Assembly: GCF_029931775.1 (NCBI RefSeq)
Contig: NC_079325.1
Span: 38,976,673-39,040,672 of the forward strand
Origin: Euleptes europaea
Lineage: Eukaryota > Chordata > Lepidosauria > Squamata > Sphaerodactylidae
Direction: 5' to 3'
Length of the DNA stretch: 64,000 nucleotides
Shown: positions 53,901 through 64,000 of the stretch, one piece after another
Layout: each line of letters begins with the position of its first letter
How positions within the stretch are numbered: position 1 is the stretch's first letter
The notes under the pieces: generated by a model
Database searches by the model: none
Seen by the model: only the letters and a program-made list of their open reading frames with translations
Told to the model about the DNA's origin: nothing
Position numbers and translations under genes: made by a program

Positions 53901-56028
53901 TACCTTTCCTCATAGAGGAAAGGGATGTTTACTTTTTTGGTCCTATGAGCATTCAGTTCAAAACATTGCCAAGCACATTATTTTCCTGTACCCAGACCCA
54001 GTTGAAGGTTTTTATGTTGCTCAAGGCAAATTAATATTGTTTTCCGTACTGAGCAAATACCAGCATATTAAGTAAATGAGAATCTTTAGAAACCTTTAGA
54101 CTAAGGAATGTATTGCTGCACAAGCAGCCATGAGCCATAGCCCAGGGGGCATCTTAGTAGAAACGCCCCCAGTCTTCTACAAATGTCCAACACAGCTGTA
54201 TCTTTGCCCCAGACAGACAGCAAAAATCAGAAGGCTCTTGGTAGTCCTTCCTTGCAAGCAGGGGAAATGAACCCAGCTGCTCAGATGACATTCATCTAGG
54301 AGAGCAGACACTGGCTCTGCTCTCTAAGAAATCTACATAGCAAATGGGGTTGCCCCTGGGAATTTTGCACCCACTCGCCCCAGCCTAATTCACCTTACAG
54401 TTGTTCTGATCTTGCCTGTACTCGTTTGAGTCGTTGTTGGTCGTACATCTTGTAACGCAGGACAAACAAGTGCCAGTCCAAGCCCTATTTGATTTCTGTG
54501 TGTTGCTACTTCATTTCTATGCTGTTTAACAGCCGAGGCAAGTAATCATTCTCTCCTGTGCTCCTTCAAAAAAATTCTTTATTAAATGAGGGGAACTGCT
54601 CCCCAAATGTTTTCTTGCTTACATTTTTGCTATGGATGTAGGCAAAGTTTAACTGAGAGCCAGGGAGTTTCTGAAATGGGGGCATCAAGCCAATGCCAGG
54701 AATCTACCCGGTCCAATTCAGAATGTTTTTGGCTAAGCCACCAGAGATTAAAACAGCACCCTGCAAACACCCAGCAGAGAAATCACTAAGCCAGAACATT
54801 CAATTGCTGCCACAATCTCTGTTTGCACTAGCTGGATTTGTAGACTTTGCTCCAAGCAAACTCTTAACATTTCTAGAAGAAAAGTGACGTGACCAAAGGC
54901 ATATAACACTGTCATATCCGAAAGGCAACCCTCGATGCCCTCTTTTCTTCTTGCTACAAGCCTAGCCCCTGTAATCAAATTGGAGGGACGGGAAGTTTGT
55001 GTTTCTGTATTTTTGTTCCTTGCACTGTGGGTTGATTTTGCCTATGTAGCATCAGCAGAGCCCTACAGCCTTCTTGATTTGACTTAATAGATTTATAGGC
55101 TGCCCTTTCCTGGCCAAAGCCAGGCTCAGAGTGGCTTGAAGAGAATCTGTGTACCATGGGCCACTAGAGATCTCACTTGGTACTCGGATACAAAAAGACC
55201 TGGTTATTTAAACTTTAGATAGCTAGACGGGACTGCGACATACCATACAACTACACAGCACCATAGCAACATAACAGCAAGGAACTAAAATCTGTAGTTA
55301 CCGAGTCAGCTCTACTGCTTACCATAATTTTTGAGGAACCTGAGGGTGGGGTGGAATTATATTTTCTCACTCAGCTGCCGCTATAAGGTGGTTAGTGCAG
55401 CTTAGAGGAAAAACGCTTGCCTCCATGTAGATGATATGTTTTAGGGATGAATTGTAATTTCTACAGTGTACAAAGCATGTTATCACTCTATGGAGGTAAT
55501 GGAAGATGCCCCAAAAGAAACATCCAAAGACAGATCTGTACCGACTGTTTTCCCAGGTTACATCTCAGAACATGTTGAAAATAGCTGCTGAAGTCTGGGG
55601 TTGTTCATCAGGGTTCATTTTCTGGGTTTTGACCCAGGAAAATAAGAACCTCATAAAAGAAGGAAACTGCGTCTCTCGCTATATTCCTCATAACCATGGG
55701 GCAATGAAAGAAACAGTCTCCTGCAAGAGTTCTGTCTGAAATGGTAAACCAAGGCCTTTAAAATGGATCTACTTCTAAGGCTGGAGGTCTTATTTGCACA
55801 CGATTGCTGTGCTGCTCTCTGGCCACGCAGGTTGAACTCGCAGAAAACAGCCACAAGAATGTACCAAAATAAGGAGACACCCCCAATTGTAACTCCAGAT
55901 ACTGCTTAACCCCAATCTTACATGAGGTAGTTCTAGTCGTGGCTGTAAATAAGACTCCTTTGCATTACAAACAAAAATGCTCTCTTCCTGCCTACAAATC
56001 AGAATGAAGTCAGTTCTTGTTCCATACA
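50930..56028. other. CDC26-SLC31A1 intergenic region
   Basis: No exon recognised in about 5 kb between two convergent genes. Contains an old tRNA-Ala SINE piece (51003-51120), a possible decayed hAT fragment at about 51150-51550, an imperfect hairpin at 53757-53880 and a LINE-tail remnant at 55085-55140. Otherwise I see only unique-looking non-coding DNA. Confidence 0.55.
53757..53880. repeat. Imperfect 50-bp-arm hairpin
   Basis: Left arm 53757-53806 (GGTTCCTTCCCGCTCTGAAG onward) pairs with right arm 53829-53880, sharing AAGGTCATCTTGGAGCT against AGCTCCAAGATGACCTT and GGGTGTTTCTC against GAGAAACACCC. The turn is about 22 nt. It may be a MITE or a local inverted duplication. Confidence 0.7.
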
Positions 56029-56034
56029 TTTATT
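56029..56034 (-). terminator. Candidate SLC31A1 polyadenylation signal
   Basis: TTTATT on the plus strand is AATAAA on the gene strand, about 775 bp beyond the stop. Mammalian SLC31A1 has a long 3' UTR, so this may be one of several sites. Confidence 0.35.
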
Positions 56035-56807
56035 TAAAATAGGATTTAAAAAAAAGATTGTGGATTTATATGTTCATTCATTTCAGAAGCCGCTAGTCAC
56101 AGCAGACATGGCCAGCCAGCAAATCACGCTGACCCCAGAATAACCGACAGGTGATGTGTAGAGCCCAAGGCTGTTTGGGAAAAGCAGCCATTAGGACTCT
56201 GCTGCATCAGAGGCAGCCTGACGAGGCCTAGGGCTAGAGTCAAGCCACCATCTCTGGCGGTGGGGATGGGGGCCACAAAGGTAACCTTTACGCTAGAGCA
56301 AACAAATGACCAGAAGCACCTTGCACTAGATGGCACAGGCCTCCGCTGCGTAATCCCAGAGGTAATTGTGCTAGGAGGGCGGCAGAGTTATGGCGCCCAT
56401 CAATAGCCGAATAAGACCCCTCAATAAGCTCCCCCTCCAGCAATCCAAGCATATTCTGCTTGAAGTATATAAAATAATGTAGAACTAATTATTTTCTGTG
56501 GTTAGCCTGCTAGCTAATTCAATCATGGTAGGTTCTAAAAAATAAAAATAAAAAAACGCTAATTGTATTTATAAGCCAACTATCCCCAGTAAACCACTCC
56601 TCTGGACAATGGCTCCTTTCCTACCAGCAGGAAGCCGCTTCCTCAGGGAGGGGTAGGAAGCGAGACGCTTTGGGGGGGGTCACATCCCCACAAAGTTATA
56701 AAGACAGCATCCCTCAGATTTTTTTTTGGCATGGCTTCCAGTAAGCTTGGGGGGTGACCCTTGTCCTTCCAGAGGTTACAGGGAGAGGCTCAGACCCACT
56801 GCCAGGG

Positions 56808-62735
<5,928 letters not shown>

Positions 62736-62780
62736 CCTGGCTCCTGAAGTTTCACAGAAGGCAGATTATATTACGGGAGC

Positions 62781-64000
62781 CTGGAAGAAGGAAAAATAGC
62801 AGCCATCAGGAAGAGAAAAACAGGGGATCTGAGCACCTCCTGAGAAAGCAGCTTTAAGAACCTTTGCCCTTAAGTCAAGACTGTGCATATTCTGAGCATC
62901 AGACACAGAGGGCAGCATTCTGAAAAGGTCAATTTTAATTTCAAAATGAAAGCAAGTTTCTAGACAAGAGATGGCAACTCAGCTTGGAATATTACATAAA
63001 TAACAGTGGTTTGTAGAAGATGCAGCGGCTGCACTGAAAAAAGAAGACTGAACAAAAGTCCTTATCACCTACAAAGCCTCTGAAGAATTCTCTAACAGAT
63101 ATTTGAGAGATAGATAAATACCCTCTCACCTGTAAGTAGCAGGAGGACTCCAAGCCAGGAAACTATGACCTGCAACTAAGTGTTGAGGAAGAGGGGGGAC
63201 AAATGTGACTACTGAACTCTGGACAATCATTGCATTGTTGAGCAATCACCTCATCTGTATTAATGCGTATGGATTAGGGGGTTCACAGAGCAAACTCCCC
63301 TGGAAATCCATTTTTCAGTTTAGGCCTGTTTTCTTATCTATGCTGATGTCCAAACATTAGACACCAGCCTCGAGTGTTCTGCATTTGGGTCCCTCTGAGC
63401 AGAATTCCTGTTCTGCCAGAAGCTGTGAGTTAAAAGCTAAGAGCACTTGAAGGAAACAGAAATTACTACTGCCCTAAGAAGTTATCTGCTCTCACATGCA
63501 TACTATGATTTATGATTATCACTGCAACCATCTGGGCACAAACAGCACACGTGGTGTACGTTCCTCTTGCTCTGCTGCCTTGGAATACTGTTGCGATCTC
63601 TAGTGAATTCTCAGAAGCTAGAGGAAGATGCTGAACAAGATACCCAGTGATCCTGCAACCCTGCTTTTGACCTGCTCACAGCTGCCCTTCTGAATCTGCA
63701 GACCATCAGCAGCATTTACTGCTTGCCTACCCACAGCCTTGTTGCCACAGTATGCTGTAGGGCTATCGGAGGTCCTTTAGACCTGGGAGAGGATGCCCAG
63801 GTTGTCCCATGCTTCTTGATCACAGTGGGGGGGGGGAAGGGAATTGTAGTGATATGGTAGCCATCTCTGCTGTTCCTTGCTCCTTTAAACACCCAGAAAA
63901 ACAGCACATGCAGCTCACTGAACAGTATGTAGCTCTTTTCCATAGCTGGGAAAAGCAGTGTAAGGCTATCCTGGCTGACTCCGTTGTTAAGGGCTAAAAG
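62781..64000. other. Upstream of the SLC31A1 coding exon
   Basis: Probably intron between a distal non-coding first exon and exon 1. No promoter-like CpG island, coding exon or named repeat recognised. Confidence 0.45.

Noticed and set aside
50930-56028. Hidden gene between CDC26 and SLC31A1
   Set aside because: The short frames have no family motif and no in-frame splice joins, and human synteny has SLC31A1 directly next to CDC26.

Overview
The window is vertebrate nuclear DNA, almost certainly from a squamate reptile (lizard-like). Its genes have many small exons with GT/AG splice sites. The repeats are a squamate-type mix: CR1 and L2-like LINEs, an RTE/BovB-like LINE, a Sauria-type tRNA SINE, a 5S-rRNA-derived SINE, hAT-like MITEs and Penelope-like fold-backs. 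The species cannot be named from this.

Gene order, left to right: BSPRY (minus, exons 1-5; the SPRY exon lies off the left edge), WDR31 (plus, nine coding exons, 16577-25571), an unnamed single-exon RING-transmembrane E3 ligase (minus, 27811-28395), RNF183 (plus, 35414-35998), PRPF4 (minus, fourteen coding exons, 38414-49177), CDC26 (plus, two exons, 49472-50724) and SLC31A1/CTR1 (minus, four coding exons, 56808-62735). From memory this is the human 9q32 order and relative orientation (SLC31A1, CDC26, PRPF4, RNF183, WDR31, BSPRY), read from the other end. The exception is the extra RING gene, which I do not recall there in human. All exon joins keep frame: WDR31 340 aa, PRPF4 520 aa, CDC26 85 aa, SLC31A1 193 aa.

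PRPF4 and CDC26 are head to head, 294 bp apart, with two copies of an ETS-type motif between them, a good candidate bidirectional promoter. The genes do not form one pathway. PRPF4 is a U4/U6 snRNP protein, CDC26 an APC/C subunit, SLC31A1 the copper importer, WDR31 a WD40 protein linked to cilia, BSPRY a B-box/SPRY protein, and RNF183 plus its neighbour are membrane-anchored RING ligases.

Introns and intergenic DNA are dense with mobile elements. The most notable are: (a) fold-back elements with the core CTGAAGAA, hairpin, GAAA, like the hammerhead ribozymes of Penelope-like elements; (b) a 5S-derived SINE whose 3' tail matches the tail of an RTE-like LINE also present here; (c) hAT-like MITEs with 8-bp target duplications, including a three-level nest at about 29.9-31.15 kb; (d) a wholly palindromic MITE in WDR31 intron 3; (e) a tandem and inverted repeat cluster with a 70-bp local duplication just upstream of BSPRY. 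I see no bacterial features, CRISPR array, functional tRNA or rRNA gene, or recognisable endogenous retrovirus.
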